64,000 nt of DNA from Flavobacterium segetis (GCF_900129575.1 NZ_FQWE01000005.1:301243-365242), one strand, 5' to 3'; positions 20,214 through 30,354 are shown, numbered from the stretch's first letter. Program-made: numbers and translations. The notes: generated by a model from the letters alone, not told the origin.

Positions 20214-21431
20214 ATGTCAGTTTTAAACGGTAAGAACATTTTACTAGGTATTTCTGGTGGAATTGCCGCTTATAAAACAGCAAACTTAGTACGACTATTC
20301 ATAAAAGCAGGTGCACATGTCCAAGTGATCATGACACCTGCTTCTAAGGATTTTGTAACACCACTCACGCTATCTACATTATCTAAAAATCCTGTTTTTT
20401 CTAATTTTTATAATGAAGAGGATGAAAATGAAAAGTGGAACAATCACGTTGAACTTGCACTTTGGGCTGATCTGATGGTAATTGCTCCTGCCACAGCAAA
20501 TACTTTGTCTAAAATGACGAAAGGATCGTGCGACAATTTATTAATTGCAGTCTATTTATCGGCTAAATGTCCGGTATATTTTGCTCCAGCTATGGATCTT
20601 GATATGTACAAACATCCCTCTACAGTTAGCAATTTTAATTTATTAGCTGAATTTGGAAATAAAATAATCCCTGCTGAAAATGGTGAATTAGCAAGCGGTT
20701 TATCGGGAGAAGGTCGAATGGCTGAACCGGAAAACATAATCAGGTTTATCGAGGCTGATGTTAAAAAAAAATTACCTTTGGTAGGTAAAAAGATATTAAT
20801 TACCGCAGGTCCCACTTATGAAGCAATCGATCCTGTGCGTTTCATAGGTAATCATTCTTCTGGTAAAATGGGTTTTGATATTGCTGAAAGTGCTGCAAAT
20901 CTAGGTGCTTCCGTAATTTTAGTTTCAGGGCCAACAAACTGTAAAGTTTCAAACTCTTTAATAGACGTTATTCCTGTCGTAACTGCAGAAGAAATGTATA
21001 ACGCTTGTTTTAAGTACTATGAAAATATGGATGTTGCTATCGCTGCGGCAGCTGTTGCAGATTACAGACCAAAATTTGTTGCAAGTCAAAAAATCAAGAA
21101 GACAGAAGATAGTTTTAAAATTGAATTAGAGAAAACTAAAGATATACTAGAATCTTTAGGCGCTAATAAGAAAAATCAGTTTTTGATAGGTTTCGCTCTC
21201 GAAACGGAAAACGAAATTGAAAATGCAAAGAGAAAAATTCAGAAAAAAAACTTAGATTTGATTGTTCTAAATTCTTTACAAGATAAAGGAGCTGGTTTTG
21301 GCAAACTAACAAACAAAGTAACTTTCATTGATCAAGATTTCAACCTTCAAGTTATGGAATTAAAATCTAAAGAGGATGTCGCTGCCGATATTTTAGAACG
21401 TGTTGTTGAATATTTTAATAGTAAAAAGTAA
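20214..21431 (+). CDS. coaBC: bifunctional phosphopantothenoylcysteine decarboxylase / phosphopantothenate-cysteine ligase
   Basis: Catalyses two successive steps of coenzyme A synthesis. The 405-residue fusion has an N-terminal FMN decarboxylase (GISGGIAAYK at residues 12-21, catalytic His78 in WNNHVELA, PATANT at 92-97, PAMDLDMY) and a C-terminal ligase from about residue 190 (ILITAGPTYEAIDPVRFIGNHSSGKMG). ATG 20214 was chosen because upstream extension overlaps the omega gene and lacks similarity. coaE, the last CoA step, is 5 kb downstream. Confidence 0.97.
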   Translation: MSVLNGKNILLGISGGIAAYKTANLVRLFIKAGAHVQVIMTPASKDFVTPLTLSTLSKNPVFSNFYNEEDENEKWNNHVELALWADLMVIAPATANTLSKMTKGSCDNLLIAVYLSAKCPVYFAPAMDLDMYKHPSTVSNFNLLAEFGNKIIPAENGELASGLSGEGRMAEPENIIRFIEADVKKKLPLVGKKILITAGPTYEAIDPVRFIGNHSSGKMGFDIAESAANLGASVILVSGPTNCKVSNSLIDVIPVVTAEEMYNACFKYYENMDVAIAAAAVADYRPKFVASQKIKKTEDSFKIELEKTKDILESLGANKKNQFLIGFALETENEIENAKRKIQKKNLDLIVLNSLQDKGAGFGKLTNKVTFIDQDFNLQVMELKSKEDVAADILERVVEYFNSKK

Positions 21432-21492
21432 TTAATTATTTGCTTTACTCATTTTCATTAAACTTGTAAGTAATAAAAAAATTAAATCAGAA

Positions 21493-22377
21493 ATGAATAA
21501 ATTATATACTTTTTTAGTGTTTTTTGTATTTGGATTTGCACAATCTCAGCAGCTGAATTGCATTGTTACTGTCGATTCTCAGCGGTTAAGTGTTACTAAT
21601 CAGCAAGTTTTTAAAACTTTAGAAACATCAATTACTGAATTTGTAAATAAAACCGATTGGTCAGGAGTTGCTTTAAAGCAAAACGAAAAGGTAAATTGTT
21701 CAATGTATATTACAATTTCAGCTAATAATTCTGATCAGTTTACTGCTACTATTCAAGTGCAATCTTCAAGACCTGTTTATAATTCATCTTATTCATCACC
21801 AGTTTTAAATTACAACGATAAAGATTTCAGTTTTAGATATACAGAGTTTGAAAATCTTGTTTTAAATCCTGCATCATTTGACTCTAATTTGGTCTCAGTG
21901 CTATCATTTTATAGTTACTTAATTTTAGGATTAGATGCAGATACATTTCTTAGTGAAAGTGGAACAAACAATTTTGAAATTGCGCAGAATATTTCAAATG
22001 TTGCCCAACAAGGAGGTGCCAAAGGATGGAGTCAAGCAGATGGTTTGCAAACGCGCTATTTTTTAATTAATGATTTATTGTCTCCAACATTTAAACAAAT
22101 AAGAAATTCAATTTTTGAATACCATACTGGTTTAGATTTGATGGCAAAAGATCTTAAATCAGCGAAAGAAAAAATTAAGCTTTCATTACTTAATCTTTCC
22201 AAGTTAAATGATTCTCGTCCGAATGCCTATTTAACGAGAGTATTTTTTGATGCAAAATCAGATGAAATTGTTTCAATCTTCTCTGGTGGGCCCAATATTA
22301 CAGTTTCCGATTTAACAGATAATTTAAATAAAATTTCGCCTCTTAACTCTTCTAAATGGGCTAATATTAAATTTTAG
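21493..22377 (+). CDS. DUF4835 family secreted protein
   Basis: A 294-residue protein with a signal peptide ending near FAQSQQ (residue 20) and one DUF4835 domain, a Bacteroidota family of unknown function almost always found beside recN. Features include LNCIVTVDSQRL near the N-terminus and SFYSYLILGLDADTF at about 136-150. Because bamD is in the same operon an envelope role is plausible, but this is inference from context only. Confidence 0.85.
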   Translation: MNKLYTFLVFFVFGFAQSQQLNCIVTVDSQRLSVTNQQVFKTLETSITEFVNKTDWSGVALKQNEKVNCSMYITISANNSDQFTATIQVQSSRPVYNSSYSSPVLNYNDKDFSFRYTEFENLVLNPASFDSNLVSVLSFYSYLILGLDADTFLSESGTNNFEIAQNISNVAQQGGAKGWSQADGLQTRYFLINDLLSPTFKQIRNSIFEYHTGLDLMAKDLKSAKEKIKLSLLNLSKLNDSRPNAYLTRVFFDAKSDEIVSIFSGGPNITVSDLTDNLNKISPLNSSKWANIKF

Positions 22378-22415
22378 CAAGTCCTATTAATCTAAATTTC
22401 AAATAAATTCTATAA

Positions 22416-24068
22416 ATGATAACGTCACTTTCGATCAAAAACTATGCTTTAATTGAAAAATTGACAATTGATTTTTCTAAAGGTTTTTCTACAATTACTG
22501 GAGAAACAGGCGCTGGTAAATCAATAATTCTAGGGGCGATAGGACTTGTTTTAGGTAAAAGAGCTGATTTGTCATCGCTGAAAAATAAAGAAGAAAAATG
22601 CATTATTGAAGCGCAATTTGAAATTTCAAAATATAATTTATTGCCATTTTTTGAAGCTAATGATCTAGATTTTGAAAATGATACAATAATAAGACGAGAG
22701 ATTTTACCTTCTGGAAAGTCCAGAGCTTTTATTAACGATAGTCCAGTAAATCTCCAAGAACTTCAGGAATTAAGTCTGTATTTAATAGATATTCATTCGC
22801 AGCAACAAACTCAAGAACTTTCTGATGAGAATGTTCAGTTTAAGATTATCGATGCAATTGCAGGTAATAAAAATATAATTCTTGAATATCAATCGCTTTT
22901 AAAAAGCTTTAAAGCTGACAAAGCGAAATTAACTGCTTTACTCAAAAAGCAAACTGATTTCAATAAAGAGCAAGAATATAATTCTTTTTTGTTAAGTGAA
23001 TTAGTTGTTGCAAATCTTAAATCAGGCGAGCAAGAAACACTTGAAGCCGAATTTGAGCAATTAAATAATGTAGAAATTATTAAGGAATCTATTGATAAAG
23101 CGTTGGCTATTGCCAATGATGAACAATTGGGCGTAATGAATAATTTAAAAGAAATCAAGGTTTCATTACAAAAAATTGCTCCTTTTGCAGTTGATTATCA
23201 AAATTTACTAGAAAGAATTTCTAGTATTACGATTGAGTTTGACGATATTTTGGAGGAACTGAATCGAAGTTCTGAAAAAGTAATTAGTGATCCGGAGCAA
23301 CTGGATCTAATTAGTCAAAAATTGCAGCTCATTTTTAATTTACAAAAGAAGCACCAGGTCAATACTGTTGATCAATTACTTGAAATTCAGGGAATTCTTG
23401 AAGGTTTAGTTTTAGAACTTGGAAATATAGAGGAGGAGATAATCTTACTTACAAATTCAATAACTGAAGAAACTGAAAAATTAGATTCTTATGCGATTAT
23501 AATTAACAAAAATAGACAAAAGGCAATCCCCGTTTTATCTGAAAAGCTAGTTGCGATTTTGGGATCATTAGGAATGCCAAATGTTCGTTTTAAAATTGAT
23601 TGTATAGCTTCTCAAAATTATTTTCAAAATGGTAAAGACGAGCTTCAGTTTTTATTTTCTGCAAATAAAGGTACTGACTTTGGTTTACTGAAGAAAGTCG
23701 CTTCTGGAGGTGAAATGTCCAGAATTATGCTCGCTGTAAAAGCAATATTAGCACAATATTCTAAATTACCAACACTTATTTTTGATGAAATTGATACGGG
23801 AGTTTCTGGTGAAATTGCCATAAGAATGGGAGAAATTATGAAAGAAATGAGTAGGGAAATGCAGATTTTTGCTATTACTCATTTACCTCAAATTGCCGCT
23901 AAAGGCGATGCACATTTTAAAGTAGCTAAAGCAACAATTGGCGACGATACACAATCTGAATTAAGATTATTGAATGCAGAGGATAGGGTGATTGAAATTG
24001 CCCAAATGTTATCTGGGACAACTGTTTCTGAATCAGCCTTAAATCATGCAAAAGCCTTGTTGAACTAA
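22416..24068 (+). CDS. recN: DNA repair protein RecN
   Basis: An SMC-like ATPase that supports double-strand break repair and cohesion of sister DNA. The 550 residues show Walker A GETGAGKS (29-36), a long coiled-coil middle (about 150-380), an ABC-type signature VASGGEMSRIML and Walker B LIFDEIDTGVSGE near residue 454. It ends the bamD-recN run; the following gene has its own promoter inside the end of recN. Confidence 0.97.
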   Translation: MITSLSIKNYALIEKLTIDFSKGFSTITGETGAGKSIILGAIGLVLGKRADLSSLKNKEEKCIIEAQFEISKYNLLPFFEANDLDFENDTIIRREILPSGKSRAFINDSPVNLQELQELSLYLIDIHSQQQTQELSDENVQFKIIDAIAGNKNIILEYQSLLKSFKADKAKLTALLKKQTDFNKEQEYNSFLLSELVVANLKSGEQETLEAEFEQLNNVEIIKESIDKALAIANDEQLGVMNNLKEIKVSLQKIAPFAVDYQNLLERISSITIEFDDILEELNRSSEKVISDPEQLDLISQKLQLIFNLQKKHQVNTVDQLLEIQGILEGLVLELGNIEEEIILLTNSITEETEKLDSYAIIINKNRQKAIPVLSEKLVAILGSLGMPNVRFKIDCIASQNYFQNGKDELQFLFSANKGTDFGLLKKVASGGEMSRIMLAVKAILAQYSKLPTLIFDEIDTGVSGEIAIRMGEIMKEMSREMQIFAITHLPQIAAKGDAHFKVAKATIGDDTQSELRLLNAEDRVIEIAQMLSGTTVSESALNHAKALLN

Positions 24069-24086
24069 TATTTTCGTTTATATTTG
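24057..24086 (+). promoter_or_regulatory. promoter of fabV
   Basis: TTG (24057-24059), a 19-bp spacer and TATATTTG (24079-24086) match the consensus. The -33 element lies within the recN coding end. The leader would be close to 60 nt. Confidence 0.75.
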
Positions 24087-24151
24087 TCTTTTTAAAATTT
24101 GGCGTAAGCCTTTAAAATTATATAAAATACTAAATTCAAAGAACACCAAAC

Positions 24152-25342
24152 ATGATTATAGAGCCTAGAATGAGAGGATTTATTTGCACAACTTCACACC
24201 CAAAGGGATGCGAGCAAAATGTTAAAAATCAAATAGAATATATAAAATCTAAGGGAGCTATTGATGGCGCAAAAAAAGTATTAGTAATTGGAGCCTCTAC
24301 CGGTTTTGGTTTAGCGTCTAGAATTACAAGTGCTTTTGGTTGTCAAGCAGCTACTATAGGTGTATTTTTTGAAAAAGAGCCTTCTGAAGGGAAAACGGCA
24401 TCGCCAGGATGGTATAATTCTGCAGCATTTGAAACAGAGGCGCACAAAGCTGGATTGTATGCAAAAAGTATAAATGGAGATGCGTTTTCTAATGAAATAA
24501 AAAAACAAACTTTAGCATTGATTAGCGCTGATTTAGGTCAGATTGATTTAGTTATTTATAGTTTAGCTTCGCCTGTACGTATGAATCCTGAAACAGGAAT
24601 TTTACATCGGTCGACTTTGAAACCAATAGGTGATACCTTTACAAATAAAACTGTTGATTTTCATTCCGGTAAAGTTTCAGAAATATCAATTCAGCCGAGT
24701 AGCGGCGACGATATTGAAAATACAGTTGCGGTAATGGGTGGGGAAGATTGGTCGATGTGGATTGAGGCTTTGAAAGCTGAGAACTTGCTTGCTCCTGGCG
24801 CATCAACAGTAGCTTATTCCTATATTGGGCCATCCTTAACCGAGGCAGTTTACAGAAAGGGTACAATTGGTCGTGCAAAAGATCATTTAGAAGCGACAGC
24901 ATTTTCTATAACTGATAGTCTTAAAGCTATTGATGGAAAAGCATTTGTTTCAGTAAATAAAGCTCTTGTAACTCAAGCAAGTTCTGCAATTCCTGTTATT
25001 CCTTTATACATTTCTTTATTATATAAAATTATGAAAGAAGAAGGAATACATGAAGGTTGTATCGAGCAAATACAACGTTTGTATCAAGAACGTCTCTTCA
25101 CTGGAAAGGATGTTCCTGTGGATGAAAAAGGAAGAATTCGCATTGATGATTTAGAAATGCGTGCTGACGTGCAAGCTAAAGTAGCTAAGTTATGGGACGA
25201 GGCTGTTACTGAAAATCTGTCAGAGATTGGAGATCTTGATGGTTATAGAAAAGATTTTTATAATTTATTTGGTTTTGATGTTGCTGGTGTAGACTATAAA
25301 GCTGAAGCCAATGAACTAGTGAATATTGAAAGTATAGCGTAA
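24152..25342 (+). CDS. fabV: trans-2-enoyl-ACP/CoA reductase FabV
   Basis: An NADH-dependent enoyl reductase of the final step in each fatty acid elongation cycle. The 396 residues include the N-terminal RMRGFICTTSHPKGCEQNV, the Rossmann motif GASTGFGLASRI, and the catalytic Tyr-x8-Lys in YRKGTIGRAK. FabV is the triclosan-tolerant alternative to FabI. It is monocistronic with a promoter upstream and a terminator downstream. Confidence 0.96.
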   Translation: MIIEPRMRGFICTTSHPKGCEQNVKNQIEYIKSKGAIDGAKKVLVIGASTGFGLASRITSAFGCQAATIGVFFEKEPSEGKTASPGWYNSAAFETEAHKAGLYAKSINGDAFSNEIKKQTLALISADLGQIDLVIYSLASPVRMNPETGILHRSTLKPIGDTFTNKTVDFHSGKVSEISIQPSSGDDIENTVAVMGGEDWSMWIEALKAENLLAPGASTVAYSYIGPSLTEAVYRKGTIGRAKDHLEATAFSITDSLKAIDGKAFVSVNKALVTQASSAIPVIPLYISLLYKIMKEEGIHEGCIEQIQRLYQERLFTGKDVPVDEKGRIRIDDLEMRADVQAKVAKLWDEAVTENLSEIGDLDGYRKDFYNLFGFDVAGVDYKAEANELVNIESIA

Positions 25343-25397
25343 TAATTTCGTTGTCAACTACTTAATTTGACTTAATACAGTGAATTATAATTATGAA

Positions 25398-25426
25398 ACC
25401 ATCAACTTTTAGTTGGTGGTTTTTTT
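25398..25426 (+). terminator. Rho-independent terminator after fabV
   Basis: A 9-bp stem ACCATCAAC (25398-25406) / GTTGGTGGT (25412-25420) with one G-T pair and a TTTTA loop, followed by a T tract. Confidence 0.85.
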
Positions 25427-25438
25427 AGTGATATAGAT

Positions 25439-25446
25439 TATATTTG
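25439..25446 (+). promoter_or_regulatory. putative -7 element for glycosyltransferase-coaE
   Basis: TATATTTG matches the consensus, 44 nt before the glycosyltransferase start and just after the fabV terminator. The nearest TTG upstream is 23 bp away, longer than ideal. Confidence 0.4.
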
Positions 25447-25490
25447 TTAAAAATTTAAAACACCTCTAAACGTAATCCTTTTTTTAATCT

Positions 25491-26489
25491 ATGATGTTTT
25501 CGATAATAATTCCTGTTTTCAATAGGCCAGAAGAAGTAGAAGAGTTGCTAGAGAGTTTAACACTATCAACTTACAAAGAGATATTTGAAATAGTTATTGT
25601 TGAAGATGGCTCGACTTTAAGCTGTAAAAACGTCGCTGAAAAATATGGAAGTAGTCTTGATATCTCTTATTATTTTAAAAGTAATTCGGGACCGGGTGAT
25701 TCCAGAAATTATGGAATGAAAAGAGCAAGAGGAGACTATTTAATCATTTTTGACTCAGATTGTATTATTCCACGACAATATTTAACTGAGGTTGATAATG
25801 CGCTGAAGACAAGTTTTGTAGACTGTTTTGGTGGGCCTGATAAAGCCTTAGATAGTTTTTCAGATATTCAAAAAGCAATCAATTTTACGATGACCTCTTT
25901 TCTCACAACTGGCGGAATTAGAGGTGGATCAGAAAAAATTGGCAAGTTTCAACCAAGAAGTTTTAATATGGGACTCTCGAAGAGAGCATTTGATGCTTCG
26001 CAAGGTTTTGGAAATATTCATCCTGGTGAAGATCCTGACTTATCTATACGTTTATGGAATTTAGGTTTTGAAACGAGACTTTTTTCGAAAGCTTATGTAT
26101 ATCATAAACGAAGAATTGATTGGGAGAAATTTTCAATTCAAGTAAGTAAATTTGGAAAAGCAAGACCTATTTTAAATAGTTGGTACCCAAAATACAGTAA
26201 AATAACATTCTTTTTCCCATCAGTTTTTATAATTGGCTTTTTTTTGTCTGTTATACTACTACTATTCAATTTTGACTTTTTATTGCAGCTCTATTTTATA
26301 TATTTTTTACTAATATTTATAATCTCAAGTTATCAAAATAAAAGTATAAAAATTGGATATTTTTCATTGATAGCAGTTTGGAAGCAATTTTTTGGATATG
26401 GAATAGGTTTTATAATATCCTATTATAAAGTTATTATTTTAAAACAAAAACCGCAAAACGCATTTCCAGAATTATTCTTTAAAATATAA
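25491..26489 (+). CDS. family 2 glycosyltransferase, membrane-associated
   Basis: A 332-residue GT-A fold enzyme. It opens MMFSIIIPVFNRPEEV, has VEDGS at about residues 37-41, SGPGDSRNYGM at 66-76 and the metal/sugar-binding DSD at 88-90, followed by the acceptor-side motif HPGEDPDLSIRL. Two or three hydrophobic segments near residues 238-310 suggest inner-membrane attachment. The sugar and acceptor cannot be predicted. coaE begins 1 nt after its stop, so the two are co-transcribed. Confidence 0.88.
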   Translation: MMFSIIIPVFNRPEEVEELLESLTLSTYKEIFEIVIVEDGSTLSCKNVAEKYGSSLDISYYFKSNSGPGDSRNYGMKRARGDYLIIFDSDCIIPRQYLTEVDNALKTSFVDCFGGPDKALDSFSDIQKAINFTMTSFLTTGGIRGGSEKIGKFQPRSFNMGLSKRAFDASQGFGNIHPGEDPDLSIRLWNLGFETRLFSKAYVYHKRRIDWEKFSIQVSKFGKARPILNSWYPKYSKITFFFPSVFIIGFFLSVILLLFNFDFLLQLYFIYFLLIFIISSYQNKSIKIGYFSLIAVWKQFFGYGIGFIISYYKVIILKQKPQNAFPELFFKI

Positions 26490-26490
26490 T

Positions 26491-27087
26491 ATGACAAAAA
26501 TCATTGGTTTAACTGGCGGAATTGGGAGTGGTAAAACTACTATCGCTAATTATTTACATTCTTTAGGACTACAAATTTATATAGCAGATGAGGAGGCTAG
26601 AAAATTAATGCAAACTCCTGAAATTTTGACTTATATAAAAAATACTTTTGGAGCAACTGTTTTTGTAAATGGAAAGCTTGCTAGAGAGAAATTAGCAAAA
26701 ATTGTGTTTAACGAACCAAAGCAGTTAAAAAAGCTCAATTCGATCATTCATCCCGCTGTGAAAACACATTTTAAAGAATGGCTTTCTCAAAATACTGCAG
26801 CAGAATTTATTTTTTACGAAGCGGCAATTTTATTTGAAAGTGGCAATTATAAAAACTGTGATTATATAATTACAGTCACAGCGCCAATTGAGACAAGGAT
26901 TGCTCGGGTAATCGCGCGAGATAAAACTGATCGTGAAGAAGTTTTGAGAAGGATCAATGCACAATGGACTGATGAGGAGCGAATTGCGAAAAGCGATTTT
27001 GCTATCGAAAATTGTGATTTAAAAATTGCTAAAGATCAAATTGACGAAATTCTTAAAATTTTAAGGATTAAACAAAAACATCGATAG
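26491..27087 (+). CDS. coaE: dephospho-CoA kinase
   Basis: Phosphorylates the 3'-hydroxyl of dephospho-CoA, the last step of CoA synthesis. The 198-residue P-loop kinase has GGIGSGKTT (residues 9-17), IYIADEEARK, IIHPAVK, YEAAILFESG and RVIARDKTDREEVLRRI, all typical. The family is normally about 200 residues. Confidence 0.96.
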   Translation: MTKIIGLTGGIGSGKTTIANYLHSLGLQIYIADEEARKLMQTPEILTYIKNTFGATVFVNGKLAREKLAKIVFNEPKQLKKLNSIIHPAVKTHFKEWLSQNTAAEFIFYEAAILFESGNYKNCDYIITVTAPIETRIARVIARDKTDREEVLRRINAQWTDEERIAKSDFAIENCDLKIAKDQIDEILKILRIKQKHR

Positions 27088-27133
27088 GTGTTAATCTTTG
27101 GTTAATGTATTATTTAATATATTGTTAAAATCC

Positions 27134-27141
27134 TAAATTTG
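27134..27141 (+). promoter_or_regulatory. -7 element adjacent to histidine kinase start (possible leaderless mRNA)
   Basis: TAAATTTG ends only 5 nt before the ATG at 27147, so transcription would begin at or near the start codon. No TTG is present at the proper distance upstream. Confidence 0.5.
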
Positions 27142-27146
27142 TCGTG

Positions 27147-28730
27147 ATGAACAAACTTTTTTTTAAATTACTTGTGTTATTGATGAGTTTATCCTTAATA
27201 GGGATTATTCTGGTGCAAGTGTATTGGTTTAATACTTCTTTTAAGAATAATGATGAGCAGTTTAAATTTCATGTAACTCAAGTTATCAGTGATGTGGCGA
27301 ATAAAATTCAAAAACAAGAAGCCTATAATTTTTATGATAATATAAATCACTACAAGGACAGCACGGGAAAAGTTCCAAAAAAAAGTGAAATAAGAGAATT
27401 TTATTATGTGCAAAAGAATCCAAAAACTAATAAAACAATAATCTATTCGAATAGTATAATCTCTGAAGATTATAGTATTTCCCCTTCATTTTTAGCTAAA
27501 AAATTTGACAGTGAAAAGTTTAGAAGTTTTAGTTCAAAACGTGTGACAGAAGTTTATAATGACAAATCAGTTGATAAGTCAGAGGTTTCTAGGAGCTTAA
27601 TTCCAGACATTAGAGAAGAAAAAACCGGTAATTTAGATGTGCTAGATAATGCATCTTTTGAAATATACTATAAAGATTTTGCCTCAATTTTGCCTATTGA
27701 AGAGCGGGTTTCTGCTGAGACTCTTAGTAAACTTATTAAAAAGGAACTACTTGCGGCTGGCGTAAATACAAATTTTGAATTTAGTGTTTATAGTAATAAT
27801 TTAGCAACAAATGTAAAGTCTAAAGACTTTAAGTACGATAAAGAAGCGACTTATGCAATTCCAATTTTTTCAGATAATGAAGGAAATAGCAGGTATCAAT
27901 TATTAGTAACATTTCCTTATAAAAAGAAGTTTTTATTATCTGAATTAGTTAGTATAACGGTGTTATCAATTGTTTTTACATTAATTATTTTAATTGCCTA
28001 TACGAGCGCATTGAATCAATTAATACGTCAGCGTCAAATATCAGAGATTAAAAATGATTTTATCAATAATATGACGCATGAGTTCAAAACTCCAATTGCA
28101 ACGATAAATCTAGCATTAGATGCGATAAGAAATCCTAAAATAATTGATGACAAAGAGAAGGTTTTGCGCTATTTACAAATGATAAAGGATGAGAATAAGC
28201 GGATGCATGCGCAGGTAGAGAATGTTTTACGTATTTCAAAGTTAGAAAAAAGAGAATTAGACATTGTTAAGGAGTCTCACAATATGCATGATGTTATTAA
28301 TGACGCTATTGAGCATGTAAATCTTATTTTAGAGGATAGAGAGGGAACAATAATTAATAATTTTAATGCCACAAGGAATACTGTTTTGATTAATGATGTT
28401 CATTTTACAAATGTTATCGTAAATATTTTAGAGAATGCAATAAAATATTCTCCCAATACTCCTGATATTGAAATTTGTACGGAAAATATTAAGGATATGA
28501 TCATTATTAAAATAAAAGATAAAGGTTTAGGAATGAGTAAAATAGCGCAAAAAAGAGTTTTTGAGAAATTTTATCGTGAACATACAGGTGATATCCACAA
28601 TGTGAAAGGACACGGTTTAGGATTAGCTTATGTTAAAAGAATTGTTGATGACCATAATGGTCAAGTATATGTAGAAAGTGAAAAGGGAAAAGGGAGTACC
28701 TTCATAATAAAATTACCATTAATAAATTAG
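27147..28730 (+). CDS. membrane sensor histidine kinase
   Basis: A 527-residue kinase with a first membrane helix at about residues 12-28, a periplasmic sensing region to about 265, a second helix at about 267-290, a HisKA domain with phosphorylated His311 in NNMTHEFKTP, and a HATPase domain (ILENAIKYSPN, DKGLGMS, GHGLGLAYV). The layout and partner resemble RprX of Bacteroides; the stimulus is unknown. I chose ATG 27147 over the GTG one codon earlier. It is 3 nt ahead of its response regulator. Confidence 0.93.
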   Translation: MNKLFFKLLVLLMSLSLIGIILVQVYWFNTSFKNNDEQFKFHVTQVISDVANKIQKQEAYNFYDNINHYKDSTGKVPKKSEIREFYYVQKNPKTNKTIIYSNSIISEDYSISPSFLAKKFDSEKFRSFSSKRVTEVYNDKSVDKSEVSRSLIPDIREEKTGNLDVLDNASFEIYYKDFASILPIEERVSAETLSKLIKKELLAAGVNTNFEFSVYSNNLATNVKSKDFKYDKEATYAIPIFSDNEGNSRYQLLVTFPYKKKFLLSELVSITVLSIVFTLIILIAYTSALNQLIRQRQISEIKNDFINNMTHEFKTPIATINLALDAIRNPKIIDDKEKVLRYLQMIKDENKRMHAQVENVLRISKLEKRELDIVKESHNMHDVINDAIEHVNLILEDREGTIINNFNATRNTVLINDVHFTNVIVNILENAIKYSPNTPDIEICTENIKDMIIIKIKDKGLGMSKIAQKRVFEKFYREHTGDIHNVKGHGLGLAYVKRIVDDHNGQVYVESEKGKGSTFIIKLPLIN

Positions 28731-28733
28731 AAT

Positions 28734-29450
28734 ATGGAAAATGTAAATAAAAAAATTCTTTTAGTAGAAGACGATCTTAATTTTGGAGCGGTGTTGAAAG
28801 ACTATTTAATGCTAAATGATTTTGATGTCACGCTAGCTAAAAATGGAATGGAGGGTTTTGAAAAATTTAAGAAAGACACTTTTGATTTGTGTATTCTTGA
28901 TGTAATGATGCCGTATAAGGACGGATATACACTTGCAAAAGAGATTAGAGAGAAAAATAATGAAGTTCCAATCATTTTTTTGACAGCAAAGTCAATGAAG
29001 GAAGATGTGCTGAAAGGATATAAAGCAGGTGCAGATGACTACTTAAATAAGCCATTTGACTCAGAAGTTTTATTGATGAAAATCAAGGCTATCATTCAAA
29101 GGAAATCATCAGATACAAAAGCGGAACAATTACAGTTCGAATTTAATATTGGTAAATTCCATTTGAATTCTAAGCTTCGTTTCCTTACATTTAATAATGA
29201 AGAGCCAATTAAATTATCGCCAAAAGAGAACGAGTTATTGAAAATGCTTATTCTTCATGAAAATGATTTAATGCCGAGAGAATTAGCGTTAACAAAAATA
29301 TGGAGGGATGATAATTATTTTACCTCTAGAAGTATGGATGTATATATTGCTAAGCTGAGAAAATATTTAAAACTTGATGAAGACGTTGAAATTTTAAATA
29401 TTCATGGAGAAGGGTTTAGATTAGTTGTTAAAAATAAAGTTTCATTGTAA
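28734..29450 (+). CDS. OmpR-family response regulator
   Basis: A 238-residue regulator, certainly the partner of the preceding kinase. The receiver has ED-D at residues 12-14, phosphoacceptor Asp56 in CILDVMMP, Thr in FLTAKS and Lys in NKPFD. The winged-helix DNA-binding domain covers about 138-236 (LSPKENELLKMLI, TSRSMDVYIAKLRKYL). It resembles RprY of Bacteroides. A terminator follows immediately. Confidence 0.95.
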   Translation: MENVNKKILLVEDDLNFGAVLKDYLMLNDFDVTLAKNGMEGFEKFKKDTFDLCILDVMMPYKDGYTLAKEIREKNNEVPIIFLTAKSMKEDVLKGYKAGADDYLNKPFDSEVLLMKIKAIIQRKSSDTKAEQLQFEFNIGKFHLNSKLRFLTFNNEEPIKLSPKENELLKMLILHENDLMPRELALTKIWRDDNYFTSRSMDVYIAKLRKYLKLDEDVEILNIHGEGFRLVVKNKVSL

Positions 29451-29457
29451 ATAATGG

Positions 29458-29484
29458 AAGGCTTCAAGAAATTGAAGCCTTTTT
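29458..29484 (+). terminator. Rho-independent terminator after two-component operon
   Basis: A perfect 10-bp stem AAGGCTTCAA (29458-29467) / TTGAAGCCTT (29472-29481) with a GAAA tetraloop and following T residues. It begins 7 nt after the response-regulator stop. Confidence 0.9.
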
Positions 29485-29572
29485 GTCGTTTTATTAATAA
29501 AGTTATATTTTGTAACGATTAAAAACTTTTTTTTAAAATTATATTTGATAGTAAAACTTATGTTTAATTTAT

Positions 29573-30316
29573 TTATTTAATCCAATTTAGCTGGAGTGCA
29601 AAGCTTATTTTACCCTCTTTTGTGATGCTAAAAATTGTTTCATTTTCAGAGATGTTTTGATAAATTTCTACTTTATCTTTTAAAGAAAGTTCTTTTAAGA
29701 AATTCATTTCAAAGCTTTTTAATTTTTGACTCAGAATTAAATTTGGAGTAACAAAATCCATGCACCACTCTAAATATTTGACATTATTAACATGATTGAC
29801 AATATCTAAATCAGACAAGAAAACGGTTTTATTATAAATTATGTCTTTTTCGTGTGTTAAATTGATCTTTGAAAATCTTTCTGTTGTTGCTCTATCTTCT
29901 GGAAATAATTCAAAGTGTTCATAGGGTAAAAGTAATGCCTCAGGACGGCGCTTTTTTGTATTTAAGACTGCCCAAAATGTCTCAGAACCAACTATTTTTT
30001 CTCCATTTAGATACATTTCTAAGGCTCTCACTGATCGGGAATTTTCTAGTGAATTGATCCACGTTTTAACCGTAACTATATCTCCTGATTTTGGTAATTT
30101 ATCTATTTCAACTCGCATTCTACTTAAAACCCATGCTTGATCAAATACTTGCATGTCTTGAAAGCTAATTCCTCCTATTTCTGAGTGAGCAGCGGCAGTT
30201 AGTTGAAGTATATTGCATAGATCTGTATATTTTAAATGACCATTTGGCGAACATTGAGTGAAATTAATATCCCAATCTTTGCTTATTATTGATGTAAAAT
30301 TTGATGCTATTGGCAT
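29573..30316 (-). CDS. acyl-[acyl-carrier-protein] thioesterase
   Basis: A 247-residue double hot-dog thioesterase of the Fat family, releasing free fatty acids from acyl-ACP. The first hot dog includes AAAHSEIGGISF (41-52) and WVLSRMRVEI. The second holds the catalytic-region motif DIVNHVNNVKYLEW (171-184), corresponding to NxHVNNxxY of plant FatA/B. It lies 38 nt downstream of miaA on the same strand. Confidence 0.87.
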   Translation of the reverse strand: MPIASNFTSIISKDWDINFTQCSPNGHLKYTDLCNILQLTAAAHSEIGGISFQDMQVFDQAWVLSRMRVEIDKLPKSGDIVTVKTWINSLENSRSVRALEMYLNGEKIVGSETFWAVLNTKKRRPEALLLPYEHFELFPEDRATTERFSKINLTHEKDIIYNKTVFLSDLDIVNHVNNVKYLEWCMDFVTPNLILSQKLKSFEMNFLKELSLKDKVEIYQNISENETIFSITKEGKISFALQLNWIK

Positions 30317-30354
30317 ATAAGTAATTAATTTAAATTCTTGTTAGGGCGGTGATT